DNA of 55,720 nt from an uncultured Kiloniellales bacterium (GCA_947258885.1 CAMYKD010000035.1:1-55720), one strand, 5' to 3'; positions 34,796 to 44,348 are shown, numbered from the stretch's first letter. Notes: generated by a model from the letters alone, not told the origin. Program-made: numbers and translations.

Positions 34796-36211
34796 TCAAC
34801 CGTGCTGGAGGTGGTCCGCGATCAGCCTGCCCGCGTCGAGCCGGGGTATGGCCCGTCCACGATCGTGAACAGCCTTGACGCCGTCCCCTATGACCGAGAG
34901 ATAGCCCTGGGCGGTCTTGCGCCATGTGTAGACCGCGGACACGCGCCGGCCGGCCCGATCCGACAATTCCGCATGCGCTGCCAGGGCCTGCAATAGCCCC
35001 CGCGCGATATCGCCACTGTCGAAAGGATCGACGAGAATACCCGAACCATCCGCGAAGATCTCGGACGGGCCGCCGTTGCGGGTCGCGACGCAGGCCAGAC
35101 CGCAGGCCGCGGCCTCGATGGGTGCCAGGCCGAAGGGTTCGTAAAACGCCGTCAGCGCGAAGACCGAGCCGTGCTCCGCGAAAAAGCGATACGTCGCCGC
35201 GAGCTGAATCTGGGACCGGATATTCAGGAAACGGACCCGGGCCCGCAGACCGGCCTCGTCTATCGTCGCCAGAATCGACTGCAGAACAGACCTTTCGGCC
35301 TCCGGCAGGCGATCGATCTCTTCGAAGGGATTGTCGATGCCGCGGATGCAGATCACCAGCCCGGCGCGTTCGCGCAGTTGGCGGCTCTCGGCAAAGGCCC
35401 TGACCACGCCCAGGGTGTTCTTCTTCTTGTCCAGCCGGCTGGAGACCAGGACGAAGGGGCCGGACAGGCCGTCGAGCGTCGCAAGGAGCATCTCCCGGGT
35501 GGCCGCGTCGCGGTCGCCTCTATCCACAGTGAAGACGCGGGTGTTGACGCCCGGCGGGATGACCGAAAACCTGTCGTCCGCCTGAACATCCACTGCGCCG
35601 GCGTAAAGCGGGTGTGCGTACTGCTCCAAACGTTCCTGCTCGGTGGATGTGACGATCCGGAAGGCCCGGCTCATGCTCAGGCGCTCGGCCGCGATGCGCC
35701 GCGAGAAGCGGTAGCGCGCCTCCATCTCTTCCAGGTTTTCCGGGCTCGTGCCGAGCTTGTCGAGCTTCTGCGCGCCGAGCGAATGACCCGTGAAGGTAAA
35801 TCCGATCCCGGTCAGATTCCGTGTCAGGGCCGCGCAATATCCGCCGTCCGCGTAATGCGCGGTCGCGAACTGCGGCGGTTCGTCGCCGTAGAAGGCGAGC
35901 ATGTTGTGCACGAATTTATCCAAGTGGTCCCAGAGGTGCTCCTTGTTCAGAAACCCGGGTCCGCCGCACGACACCCGCACGATCCGCAGATTGTCCTCGT
36001 AGCCCGGATAGCGATCGATCTCCGAGGCGAATTCGGGCCAATCCGGATCGTCGATCCTGCGGGTGACGATATCGACCCTGTGCCCCATCTCCGCCATGGC
36101 CATGGCGAGCTCCTTGACATAGACCAACTGGCCCCCGAAATCGGGGTGCTCGGTGAGATGGGAGTCGCCCGCGTCGAAATTTCCCTGAGGATTCAGGAAT
36201 ACGATATGCAT
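34796..36211 (-). CDS. GT4 glycosyltransferase related to sucrose-phosphate synthase
   Basis: 471 residues. MHIVFLNPQGNFDAGDSHLT, DFGGQLVYVKELAMAMAEMG (GGQxVYV donor-site motif of sucrose/sucrose-phosphate synthases), TGHSLGAQKLDKL, VIPPGVNTRVF, VSRLDKKKN-like VLVSSRLDKKKNTLGVVRAF and FYEPFGLAPIEAAACGLACV. This is the glucosyltransferase core of SPS or mannosylfructose-phosphate synthase without a phosphatase domain. Likely makes a phosphorylated disaccharide from an NDP-hexose and a hexose phosphate. No sugar-phosphate phosphatase is next to it. Confidence 0.88.
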   Translation of the reverse strand: MHIVFLNPQGNFDAGDSHLTEHPDFGGQLVYVKELAMAMAEMGHRVDIVTRRIDDPDWPEFASEIDRYPGYEDNLRIVRVSCGGPGFLNKEHLWDHLDKFVHNMLAFYGDEPPQFATAHYADGGYCAALTRNLTGIGFTFTGHSLGAQKLDKLGTSPENLEEMEARYRFSRRIAAERLSMSRAFRIVTSTEQERLEQYAHPLYAGAVDVQADDRFSVIPPGVNTRVFTVDRGDRDAATREMLLATLDGLSGPFVLVSSRLDKKKNTLGVVRAFAESRQLRERAGLVICIRGIDNPFEEIDRLPEAERSVLQSILATIDEAGLRARVRFLNIRSQIQLAATYRFFAEHGSVFALTAFYEPFGLAPIEAAACGLACVATRNGGPSEIFADGSGILVDPFDSGDIARGLLQALAAHAELSDRAGRRVSAVYTWRKTAQGYLSVIGDGVKAVHDRGRAIPRLDAGRLIADHLQHG

Positions 36212-36252
36212 GTCTGGCCCTGCCCGGTGGGATTCGAGATGGAGTGGACTAG

Positions 36253-36903
36253 CTAGCCGTTCTTCCGCACCGAATAATCCTTGTCGATGACGATGTCCGC
36301 ACGGGATCTGTGCGCGGATATGATGCCGTGTTCGATCCGTAGCACGTCGTCGATGAACGGATCGAGTTCCGATGTGTCCCGTTTTCTCTTTTCCCGGTGG
36401 GCACGGGTATCCAGGTAGTTGCGAGCGATAAAGATCTTCGTGTTTGCATGGCTCAGCAGCGACGTATAGGTGCCTTCCGCGATCGCAACGCGGGCATTTG
36501 CCGTGGCCGCGATTTCCGTGGTGATGCGGTCCTCTTCGTAGATCGCCAGCGGCTTCTCGATGCGCGCGGCACCGTCCAGGAATTCCTGCAGATGTTCATC
36601 GAGGAGATCCAACCTGACCTCCTGCGGACCGACCCAGGCGATGTCTTCCCGCCTCACCCGGTCGTTGGTTTTCGGCGCATGGACGAAATAGTCGTCCTGT
36701 TGGAAGATTATGTTCGGCATGTTCCGGCCTGCGAGCAGCTCTGCGATGGCGGTTGCCGTTTCCGACTTACCGCTGCCCGACTCGCCCGCGACCGCCAGCG
36801 TGTATTTCCCCTTCGACGCCTCGATTTTCGGCAGGATGAGGGGCAGGATCGCCTCGGCGGCATCTCTATGATGGGCCTCAACGATTATCTTGTCACCGCG
36901 CAT
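36253..36903 (-). CDS. Uridine-kinase-like P-loop phosphotransferase
   Basis: 216 residues from ATG 36903 (AGAGGAA upstream). Walker A in AGESGSGKSETATAIAELL near 39, Walker B-like IIFQQDDYFVHAP, IAEGTYTSLLSHANTKIFI, a charged lid region (HREKRKRDTSELDPF) and a C-terminal IDKDYSVRKNG. Architecture is that of the uridine kinase/phosphoribulokinase group. Substrate is unknown; its neighbours suggest a sugar or nucleoside. It follows the glycosyltransferase gene in the same direction with a 41-base gap. Confidence 0.85.
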   Translation of the reverse strand: MRGDKIIVEAHHRDAAEAILPLILPKIEASKGKYTLAVAGESGSGKSETATAIAELLAGRNMPNIIFQQDDYFVHAPKTNDRVRREDIAWVGPQEVRLDLLDEHLQEFLDGAARIEKPLAIYEEDRITTEIAATANARVAIAEGTYTSLLSHANTKIFIARNYLDTRAHREKRKRDTSELDPFIDDVLRIEHGIISAHRSRADIVIDKDYSVRKNG

Positions 36904-37138
36904 GCTACTCGTTCCTCTTCCTCGTTCGAACGGCCGCCTTTGGAGGTTTATCAACCATTTGTATTAATCTATTCTTATAGTGCGATAGTCTATCCTGCAA
37001 TACGATACCTTCTGCTTGGCGACCGTACGGGAAAGCTTGTATTGCATAAGGGGTTCCCGATTTATAATAAAAGATTCTTGCCGTCTGAAGGCGAGCGAAT
37101 TCGACCGTCCGCGATGGGGTCATGAGGCAGGACAAGAG

Positions 37139-38173
37139 ATGTTGAGCGAGTACGATAGCGCGTGGTCCGAGCTGAACGCCAGGCTGCGGGGGATTGAAGA
37201 CGGCGCCGGCCTGGGCGGAGCCTTGGCCGAGCTGCAGGCTCATCAGCAGCGGACCGGGTTCATTAAGGACCATCTCGAAAGCGTCGACCGGCACACCTTC
37301 TACCATCCGCGCGATTCGTCCAGATTCTTCAGGGTCCAATACAATCCGAAACGGGCATTGCGGTTCAATGGCAACGGTATCACGGCACCGCCCTCCGGTA
37401 TCGTGGTGAGCAACGAAGGTTGCTTTCTTTGCCGGGACAATATCCGCTGGCAGCAGGGCGGCAGCCAGCTGGGCTATGAGATCCGTATCGGCGAGACCGC
37501 TTACTACGCCTGGATGAACCCGTTTCCGTTGTTGCCGACCCATATCGTTGTCGCGACGGAGGCGCACACGTCCCAGGAGTGGGGGTTCGAGCATGGCGGG
37601 CGCCGCGGCAAATCCATGTTGCTGAGCGATCTCGTCGCGCTTGCGGCGCGAATGCCCGGCTATGTCGGCTTCTACAACGGCGTGGACGCCGGCGCTTCGA
37701 TACCCGGTCATATGCATCTCCAGTTCTGCCAGCGTCCGGAGGACGACCCCGAGTTCCCCCTCGAGCGGGCAGCTCGGGTTTTCGAGGACTCCGATCAAGG
37801 AGCGAATTTCCTGTCGAGGTACCCGGTGGCGGCCGCGGTCTGGCAAGGTGCGGCCGCGGAGGTGGTCGAAGCGGCATCGAGCTGGATGTCGCAGTGGACG
37901 CATCGGAACCGCGATCGCCTGAACAACCTGACAGCCAACTTCATTGCGTCGAAAGATCAAGCCGGTGACGGCCTTTCGCTCTATTTCGTTCCGCGAGCCC
38001 GAAGCACATCGCGTGTGAACGGACTGCATGGCTTGATCGGCGGGCTCGAGATTCTGGGAGAGGTGGTGTTTTCGAGCCCGGAGGAGAAGAAACTTCTGGA
38101 CGACGGCGCCATCGACTATTTCGCCTTGGCGAGCTATCTTGCACGCGTTCGAACCCCGATGTTCCTGTCTTGA
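37139..38173 (+). CDS. DUF4922 protein, HIT/GalT-like nucleotidyltransferase or phosphorylase
   Basis: 344 residues from ATG 37139, with GGACAAGAG upstream. Cys-rich NEGCFLCRDNIRWQQGG, YYAWMNPFPLLPTHIVVATE, a hydrophobic YVGFYNGVDAGASIPGHMHL (histidine pair in H-x-H before QFC) are the landmarks of DUF4922, related to galactose-1-phosphate uridylyltransferase and GDP-L-galactose phosphorylase. Family members exchange or phosphorolyse nucleoside diphosphate sugars. With glgC next door, ADP-glucose is a reasonable but unproven substrate. Divergent from the kinase gene. Confidence 0.8.
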   Translation: MLSEYDSAWSELNARLRGIEDGAGLGGALAELQAHQQRTGFIKDHLESVDRHTFYHPRDSSRFFRVQYNPKRALRFNGNGITAPPSGIVVSNEGCFLCRDNIRWQQGGSQLGYEIRIGETAYYAWMNPFPLLPTHIVVATEAHTSQEWGFEHGGRRGKSMLLSDLVALAARMPGYVGFYNGVDAGASIPGHMHLQFCQRPEDDPEFPLERAARVFEDSDQGANFLSRYPVAAAVWQGAAAEVVEAASSWMSQWTHRNRDRLNNLTANFIASKDQAGDGLSLYFVPRARSTSRVNGLHGLIGGLEILGEVVFSSPEEKKLLDDGAIDYFALASYLARVRTPMFLS

Positions 38174-38556
38174 GCGGCCGGCTTCATCCCATAGGCGCGA
38201 AGGTCCATTCCGAATTCCCCAAAAGCTCCGGTTCAGAGCGCCCCGTCCTAACGTCGTTATTGAACCGGCCGCACGTCAATTCGGCGGGCTTGACGCGCGG
38301 AAATGGGCTGTGCGAGGGCAGGTTCGATCATCGTGCGCCGCGGGTTTTCTTCGAAACACCCGAAAGGGCGTCTGGCAAACTTCGGGAGACTGCGGTTAGA
38401 TAGATGGCCGTGCGCTCGCGGTGCTCGAAGCGCCGGCCGCGTGCGCCGGCACAGCCGGGCGGCGGCGGATCGGGGAAGGCCTGTCGACCGACCCCGAGTG
38501 TGCGGCTTTGCAGCGGCCACCATGCCTGAACAACGGACTGGCGAGGAGACGGGCAC
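38174..38556. other. Gene-free interval before phosphofructokinase gene
   Basis: Nothing recognisable. GC-rich, no hairpin with a U-run, no dyad noticed. GGAGACGGGCAC directly precedes the phosphofructokinase ATG. Confidence 0.5.
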
Positions 38557-39714
38557 ATGCATTTGGCAGTCTTGACCGGCGGCGGCGACGTTCCCGGCCT
38601 CAATGCGGCGATCAAGGCGATCGCAAACGAAGCAAGCGCCCGGAGCTGGAAGGTGACCGGGTTCCGGCGGGGCTGGAGCGGCCCGCTGAACTACAATCCG
38701 GACGACCCCGAGGGGTCGCGCGATTGGGTCGCGGCGCTGCGGCCGGACGTCGTCCGCCATATCGACCGCACCGGCGGCACGGTCCTCCATACGACGCGCA
38801 CCAACCCGTCGAACGTCCGCGCCGCCGACCTGCCGGCATTTCTGGAGTCGAAATACCGCACGGTCGACGGGACGGACACGGTGGACTGCACGGATCATGT
38901 GCTGGCGGTGCTGAACGATCTGAAGATCGACGTGCTGATCGCTATCGGCGGCGACGACACGTTGTCCTACGGCGCGCGCCTGCATCGCGAGGGAGTGCCC
39001 ACCTTGTGCATTCCAAAGACCATGGACAACGACGTGTTCGGCACCGACTACTGCATCGGCTTCTCGACCTGCGTGAACCGCTCGGTCGACTTCATCAACC
39101 GGCTGCGCACGCCGGCCGGCAGTCACGAGCGCTTCCTGGTCGTCGAGATGTTCGGCCGCAACTCCGGCGAGTCGGCGCTGATCACCGGCTACCTGGCCGA
39201 TGTCGACCGCACCCTGATCGCCGAGGTGCCCTTCGACATCGACAAGGTCGCACGGCTGCTCGCGGAGGATCGGGCGCGCAACAGCTCCAGCTACGCCATC
39301 GTCGTGGTTTCGGAAGGGGCGTCCCTGGAGGGCGGCGAAATAATCGAATCCGGTGAGACGGACGCCTTCGGTCACCGCAAGCTGGGCGGCATCGGACCCA
39401 TGGTGGGCGACGCGCTCAAGGCGCACACCGGGGTCAACGTCATGACCCAGAACCTGGCCTACCTGGTGCGCGCCGGCGCACCGGACGCCATGGACCTCAT
39501 GGTCGGCCGGAATTTCGGCACCATGGCGATCCAGCTGTTCGAAGAGGGCAAGAGCGGCCTGATGACGGCCATTCAGGACGGCCGCTATACAACGGAGCCG
39601 GCCGACATTTGCACCAAGGGCAAGCGCAGTGTCGATGTCGATGCGATGTACGACGTAAACACCTACCGCCCGCGCATCGCCGAAGTGTCCGGCATGCCGA
39701 TGTTCTTGAAATAA
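38557..39714 (+). CDS. 6-phosphofructokinase, PPi-dependent type
   Basis: 385 residues. MHLAVLTGGGDVPGLNAAIK start, IAIGGDDTLSYGA and IPKTMDNDVFGTDY, FVVEMFGRNSGESAL-like VVEMFGRNSGESALI. The Asp in GGDDT and Lys in PKTMDND are the residues that mark pyrophosphate-type enzymes, where ATP-type have GGDGS and PGTIDND. Reversible phosphorylation of fructose 6-phosphate. Fits a sugar-phosphate block with glgC and the sucrose-phosphate-synthase-like protein. Start at 38557 supported by its ribosome binding site. Confidence 0.93.
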   Translation: MHLAVLTGGGDVPGLNAAIKAIANEASARSWKVTGFRRGWSGPLNYNPDDPEGSRDWVAALRPDVVRHIDRTGGTVLHTTRTNPSNVRAADLPAFLESKYRTVDGTDTVDCTDHVLAVLNDLKIDVLIAIGGDDTLSYGARLHREGVPTLCIPKTMDNDVFGTDYCIGFSTCVNRSVDFINRLRTPAGSHERFLVVEMFGRNSGESALITGYLADVDRTLIAEVPFDIDKVARLLAEDRARNSSSYAIVVVSEGASLEGGEIIESGETDAFGHRKLGGIGPMVGDALKAHTGVNVMTQNLAYLVRAGAPDAMDLMVGRNFGTMAIQLFEEGKSGLMTAIQDGRYTTEPADICTKGKRSVDVDAMYDVNTYRPRIAEVSGMPMFLK

Positions 39715-39774
39715 CCAGCCGGCATTGCCTGTGGCAGGACCGGACCCTGCAACGATGCGTCGGCCTGCAACGGA

Positions 39775-40986
39775 TCAAAGGCGCCGGCCGGCCTTGACCA
39801 CGCCCGACAAGGGGTTGAAGCCGATCCTATAGGCCAGCTCGGCCGGCCGCTCGATCTCCCAGATGGCGAAGTCGGCGGCCTTGCCGGCCTCCAGCGTCCC
39901 GTGGCTCGCGGCCAGGCCAAGCGCGCGGGCGCCGTTCTTCGTCACCCCCGCGAGCGCCTCTTCCGGGGTCATGCGGAACAAGGTGCAGGCCATATTGAGC
40001 ACGGTCAACAGCGAGGTGAGCGGCGCGCTGCCCGGGTTGCTGTCGGTGGCGAGCGCGATCGGGACTCCGGCCGCGCGCAGGCCATCGACCGGCGGCACCT
40101 TGGTTTCGCGCAGGAAATAGAAGGCGCCGGGCAGCAGCACCGCGACGGTGCCGGCCGCGGCCATGGCGGCGATACCGTCTTCGTTCGTGTATTCCAGGTG
40201 GTCGGCGGATAGCGCGGCGAAGCGGGCGGCGAGCGCCGCGCCGCCCAGGTCCGACAGCTGGTCGGCGTGCAGCTTGACCGGCAGGCCGTTTTCGACCGCG
40301 GCCTCGAACACCTGGGCCGTCTGCTCGAGGCTGAAGGCGATGGTCTCGCAGAAGGCGTCGACCGCGTCGGCCAGGCCGGAGTCCGCGATCTCGGGCATCA
40401 TGGCGGCGACGGCTTCGACATAGTCGTCGGCGCGGCCGGCGTATTCCGGCGGCGCGGCGTGCGCGCCCAGAAACGTCGTCCTGACCGTCACCGGCAGGGC
40501 CTCGCCCAGGCGGCGCGCCACGCGCAGCTGCTTCAGCTCGGTCTCCAGGTCGAGGCCGTAGCCCGACTTGATCTCGACCGTGGTGACGCCTTCGGCGAGC
40601 AGGGCCGACAGGCGCCGCCGGGCACTTGCGAAAAGCGTCGTCTCCTCGGCCGTACGGGTCGCCGCGACGGTCGAGACGATACCGCCGCCGGCCCGCGCGA
40701 TCTCCTCGTAGCTGGCGCCTTCCAGGCGCAGCTCGAACTCGCGCGCCCGGTCGCCGCCATAGACCAGGTGGGTGTGGCAGTCGACCAGGCCGGGCGTGAC
40801 CCAGCGTCCGCCCAGGTCGTGGCGTTCGCGCGCCAGATCGTCCGGCCGGCCCGGCAGCTCGGCGGCCGGCCCGACCCAGGCGATCCGGCCGCCCTCGACC
40901 GCGATGGCGCCGTCCTCGACCGCGCCATAGGGCGCGGCGCCCGCCATCGTCGCCAGCCGCCCCCCGGTCCAGATCGCGTCCCACAT
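39775..40986 (-). CDS. hutI: Imidazolonepropionase
   Basis: 403 residues from ATG 40986, with GGGAG upstream; a longer frame to 41025 adds no homologous residues. Metal amidohydrolase: [85 protein letters not shown] and [20 protein letters not shown]. Opens the imidazolone ring to formiminoglutamate, third step of histidine breakdown. Divergent from hutF with a 160-base gap that lacks a clear HutC site. Confidence 0.96.
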   Translation of the reverse strand: MWDAIWTGGRLATMAGAAPYGAVEDGAIAVEGGRIAWVGPAAELPGRPDDLARERHDLGGRWVTPGLVDCHTHLVYGGDRAREFELRLEGASYEEIARAGGGIVSTVAATRTAEETTLFASARRRLSALLAEGVTTVEIKSGYGLDLETELKQLRVARRLGEALPVTVRTTFLGAHAAPPEYAGRADDYVEAVAAMMPEIADSGLADAVDAFCETIAFSLEQTAQVFEAAVENGLPVKLHADQLSDLGGAALAARFAALSADHLEYTNEDGIAAMAAAGTVAVLLPGAFYFLRETKVPPVDGLRAAGVPIALATDSNPGSAPLTSLLTVLNMACTLFRMTPEEALAGVTKNGARALGLAASHGTLEAGKAADFAIWEIERPAELAYRIGFNPLSGVVKAGRRL

Positions 40987-41146
40987 CGGCTCGGCTCCCG
41001 CTGGCCGGGCAAGGCCGGCTTCCACCGGATCATAGCGGCTGGGCCGTTCCGGTCAAAAGCCATCCCATGGCAGATGGACGGTGAAGCCGGCATTGTTTTG
41101 CCGTAACCTTTCGACTCCACACCACCAGAGCCGGCGCGATGGGTTC

Positions 41147-42529
41147 ATGACCGAACGCTTACTTTTCGCCGAACGGGCCCTGCTGCCCGACGGCTGGTCG
41201 CGCGACGTGCTGATCGCGATCGGCGCGGACGGCGGCCTTGCTTCGGTGACGCCGGGCGCAGCGGCCGGCGCCGCGGCGCACGCCGAGGGGCCGGTCGTAC
41301 CCGGCGTGCCCAACCTGCACAGCCATGCCTTCCAGCGCGCCATGGCGGGGCTGGCCGAGCGCGCCGGCCCGGGCGACGACAGCTTCTGGACCTGGCGCGA
41401 GGTCATGTACGAATTCCTGCGCAGGCTCACCCCGGACCAGGCCGGGGCCGTCGCCGCGCAGCTCTATGTCGAGATGCTCAAGGCGGGGTACACCGCGGTG
41501 GGCGAGTTCCACTATCTGCACCACGCTCCCGACGGCAAGCCCTACGGCGACCTGGCCGAGATGTCGCGGCAGGTGCTCGCCGCCGCCCGGCGCACCGGCA
41601 TGGGCCTCACCCATCTGCCGGTGCTCTACGGCTTCGGCGGATTCGGCGGCCAGGCGGCGGGCGAAGGCCAGCGCCGCTTCCTGAACGACCCCGAGCGCTT
41701 CCTGCGGCTGGTCGAGGCGGTCCGCGACGAGGTCCGCGGCGACCCGCAGTTCGGGCTCGGCATCGCCCCCCACTCTCTGCGCGCCGTGACGCCAGAGACG
41801 CTCAGCGCCGCGCTGGCGGGCCTGGAGGCCCTGGAGACCGGCGCACCGCTGCACATCCACGTCGCCGAGCAGCAGAAGGAGGTGCGCGACTGCATCGAGT
41901 GGAGCGGCCAGCGCCCCGTGGAGTGGCTGCTGGGCAACGTCGACCTGGGACCGCGCTGGTGCCTGGTGCACGCCACGCACATGACCGAGCAGGAGACCGC
42001 GTCGCTCGCCGGATCGGGCGCGGTCGCCGGTCTCTGCCCGACCACCGAGGCCAACCTCGGCGACGGCGTGTTCCCGGCGCCGGCCTACTTGGCTGGGGGT
42101 GGCGCCTACGGCATCGGCTCGGACAGCCACATATCGGTCAGCCCGATCGAGGAGCTGCGCTGGCTGGAATACGGACAGCGCCTGACCCAGAGGCGCCGAA
42201 ACCTGCTCGCCCGCGGCGACACGGAGCCGTCCGTCGGCGCGGTGCTGTACCAGGGCGCCCTGGCCGGCGGCGCGCAGGCCCTGGGCCGACCGCTCGGCGA
42301 GCTGACGCCGGGTTGCCGCGCCGACCTGCTGGTGCTCGACGTCGACTGCCCGGCCCTGGTCGGCAAGCCGGACGACCGGCTGCTCGATGCGATGATCTTC
42401 GCCGGCAACGACAACCCGGTCCGCGACGTCATGGTCGGCGGCCGCTGGGTGGTGCGCGAACGCCACCACGCCGAGGAAGCCGCCGTCCTGGCCGCCTACA
42501 AAGCGGCGCTCGCCGAACTGACTGCCTAA
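41147..42529 (+). CDS. hutF: Formimidoylglutamate deiminase
   Basis: 460 residues from ATG 41147. Metal-dependent deaminase: GVPNLHSHAFQRAMAGLAER, FWTWREVMYEFLRRL, VGEFHYLHHAPDGKPYGDLA, GIAPHSLRAVTPETL, PLHIHVAEQQKEVRDC, and GSDSHISVSPIEELRWLEYG. Removes ammonia from formiminoglutamate, leaving formylglutamate for HutG; together they define the five-step route. Downstream a 17-codon frame and a methyltransferase follow closely. Confidence 0.96.
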   Translation: MTERLLFAERALLPDGWSRDVLIAIGADGGLASVTPGAAAGAAAHAEGPVVPGVPNLHSHAFQRAMAGLAERAGPGDDSFWTWREVMYEFLRRLTPDQAGAVAAQLYVEMLKAGYTAVGEFHYLHHAPDGKPYGDLAEMSRQVLAAARRTGMGLTHLPVLYGFGGFGGQAAGEGQRRFLNDPERFLRLVEAVRDEVRGDPQFGLGIAPHSLRAVTPETLSAALAGLEALETGAPLHIHVAEQQKEVRDCIEWSGQRPVEWLLGNVDLGPRWCLVHATHMTEQETASLAGSGAVAGLCPTTEANLGDGVFPAPAYLAGGGAYGIGSDSHISVSPIEELRWLEYGQRLTQRRRNLLARGDTEPSVGAVLYQGALAGGAQALGRPLGELTPGCRADLLVLDVDCPALVGKPDDRLLDAMIFAGNDNPVRDVMVGGRWVVRERHHAEEAAVLAAYKAALAELTA

Positions 42530-42541
42530 AGGGGAAATGCC

Positions 42542-42592
42542 ATGGCGGCGATCGAGTTCACCGCCCGGGACGTGCATGAGCGAGGGACATGA
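42542..42592 (+). other. 17-codon frame overlapping the methyltransferase start
   Basis: AGGGGAAATGCC precedes an ATG; the frame (MAAIEFTARDVHERGT) ends in TGA overlapping the next gene's ATG as ATGA. It may translationally couple the downstream gene or be a deletion remnant. No homology recognised; could be chance. Confidence 0.35.
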
Positions 42593-43431
42593 GCGATCTC
42601 ACCCGCTTCTACGACCAGCTGGCTCCGCACTACCACCTGCTGTTCGAGGACTGGGACGCGGCGGTCCGATGGCAGGGCGCGGTGCTGAACCGTCTGCTTG
42701 GGCGCCTCGCGGGCCCCGGCCCTAAGCGCGTGCTCGACGCGGCCTGCGGCATCGGCACCCAGGCGCTTGCCCTGGCGCTCGAGGGCCACGCGGTCACCGG
42801 CAGCGATCTGAGCCCGGCCTCGGTCGAGCGGGCCCGGCGGGAGGCGGAGCGCCTCGGCGTCGAGGTCGCATTCGAAGTGGCCGACTTTCGCGACCTCTCG
42901 CGGACGCTCGCCGAGCCGTTCGACGTCGTCTGTGCCCTGGACAACGCCCTGCCGCACGTGGAGAGCGACGCGGAGCTGGCGGCCGCGCTCGTGCAGATGG
43001 CGGGCCTGCTCGCGCCCGGCGGCCTGTTCCTGGCCTCGACCCGCGACTACGACGCGCTCGCCCGGAGGCGGCCGGAAAGAATGTCGGAGCGCGCCTATCC
43101 GGACGGGCGGGGGCGCCGGCGGGTCTATCAGCTCTGGGGCTGGGACGAGAACGGCGCCGGCTACCAGGTCCGGCAATACATCGTTCGGGAAAGCGGCCCG
43201 GCGAGCGAGACCCTGGTCTTCACGGCCCACTACCGGGCGCTGACCCGGGCGCAGTTGAGCGCGGCCCTGGAGGCGGCCGGCCTGGGCGAACCGGAATGGC
43301 TCATGCCGGAAGACAGCGGATTCTACCAGCCGGTCGTGGCGGCTCTCTTGGCTCAGGCGACCTCTTCGCCTGCCGCGACGGGCCTCGGGTCGTTGGCGAC
43401 GTGCAGGCGGGCGAAGGACGGGGCGTGGTAG
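42589..43431 (+). CDS. Class I SAM-dependent methyltransferase
   Basis: 280 residues. Motif I VLDAACGIGTQALALAL near residue 47, motif II-like SDLSPASVERARREAERLG, then FDVVCALDNALPHVE and LLAPGGLFLASTRDYDALAR. Resembles small glycine/sarcosine-type N-methyltransferases, but the acceptor is unknown. Its last 79 bases overlap the convergent desaturase gene, so its C-terminal ALLAQATSSPAATGLG tail may be a recent extension. Close behind hutF, possibly in the same transcript. Confidence 0.85.
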   Translation: MSDLTRFYDQLAPHYHLLFEDWDAAVRWQGAVLNRLLGRLAGPGPKRVLDAACGIGTQALALALEGHAVTGSDLSPASVERARREAERLGVEVAFEVADFRDLSRTLAEPFDVVCALDNALPHVESDAELAAALVQMAGLLAPGGLFLASTRDYDALARRRPERMSERAYPDGRGRRRVYQLWGWDENGAGYQVRQYIVRESGPASETLVFTAHYRALTRAQLSAALEAAGLGEPEWLMPEDSGFYQPVVAALLAQATSSPAATGLGSLATCRRAKDGAW

Positions 43432-44348
43432 AGGGGATGGACCGGGGGCTCCTTGGGCGTGAGCAGATAGCGCGCCGCAATCTCGAGATAGCCCGCGAAG
43501 CGGTAGCCGCCGTTGCCGGCCAGCAGGTCCTCACGCCGCGCGCGGAAGCGCGCCGGCAGCCGGTACCAAGGAAGGCCGGGCTCGGCGTGGTGCAGGGCGT
43601 GCAGGTTGTTGTTGAGGTACAAGAGCGACATCACCGGGCCCGCCTCGACCACGACGCTGCGCTCGCCGGGCGCCTCGTGCGCCTGGTGCTCCAGGAAGGA
43701 GCGGAGCAGGGTCAGCGAGAGGCCGGGATAGGCGAAAAGGGCCAGATAGCCGGCCAGGGGAACCTCGCAGACCCCGATCACCCAGGTGAGCGTGAGCGTG
43801 GCCGCAGCAAGGTGCAGCAGCCATGCGCCCAGGTCCCGGGTGTCGCCGCGGGCGAGCGCGGCCGCCGCGGACCCGTAGAGTCGCAGGGTGCAGACGGCCG
43901 GGCCCAGCAGCAGGCGGCCCGACAGGGTGTTCAGGCTCCAGGCCAGGGCGCGCCTCAGAGGCCCGCAGCGCGCCCAGGCCGCCGGGGTCATGTAGAAGGA
44001 TTCCGGATCGCCCAGGGGGTCGGTGAGGTAATCGTCCCGGTGGTGCAGCAGGTGGGTCTTCCGGTAGATCCGGTAGGGCATCCACAGCCACAGGCTCGGC
44101 CAGACCAGCAGCTCGTTGACCCGGGGCCAGGGCGTCGGGTGGCCGTGGGCCGCCTCGTGCTGCAGCGAGCCGTGCAGGGCCACCAGGTAGCCGCCCAGCG
44201 GCAGCAGCAGCCACCAGGGCAGGGAGTCGTAGTTCCAGGTCAGGAGGCCGAAGGCGGCATAGGTGGCGGCTCCCAACAGTACGGTGGGCCACTCGATGCT
44301 CTCCGCCGCGCGTCCTCCCGCGGCGTTTCTCCGCTGCTTGTCCGTCAT
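43353..44348 (-). CDS. Fatty acid desaturase
   Basis: 331 residues from the ATG at 44348 (GGAG 12 bases before; 44360 also possible, but GGAG abuts it). Integral-membrane di-iron enzyme with the three histidine boxes: GSLQHEAAHGHPTPW (H-x3-H), HLLHHRDDYLTD (H-x2-HH), and LHALHHAEPGLPWYRL (H-x2-HH). Several hydrophobic helices (AATYAAFGLLTWNYD, LLPLGGYLVALHG). Introduces a double bond in acyl chains; position unknown. Gene end overlaps the methyltransferase. Confidence 0.9.
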   Translation of the reverse strand: MTDKQRRNAAGGRAAESIEWPTVLLGAATYAAFGLLTWNYDSLPWWLLLPLGGYLVALHGSLQHEAAHGHPTPWPRVNELLVWPSLWLWMPYRIYRKTHLLHHRDDYLTDPLGDPESFYMTPAAWARCGPLRRALAWSLNTLSGRLLLGPAVCTLRLYGSAAAALARGDTRDLGAWLLHLAAATLTLTWVIGVCEVPLAGYLALFAYPGLSLTLLRSFLEHQAHEAPGERSVVVEAGPVMSLLYLNNNLHALHHAEPGLPWYRLPARFRARREDLLAGNGGYRFAGYLEIAARYLLTPKEPPVHPLYHAPSFARLHVANDPRPVAAGEEVA

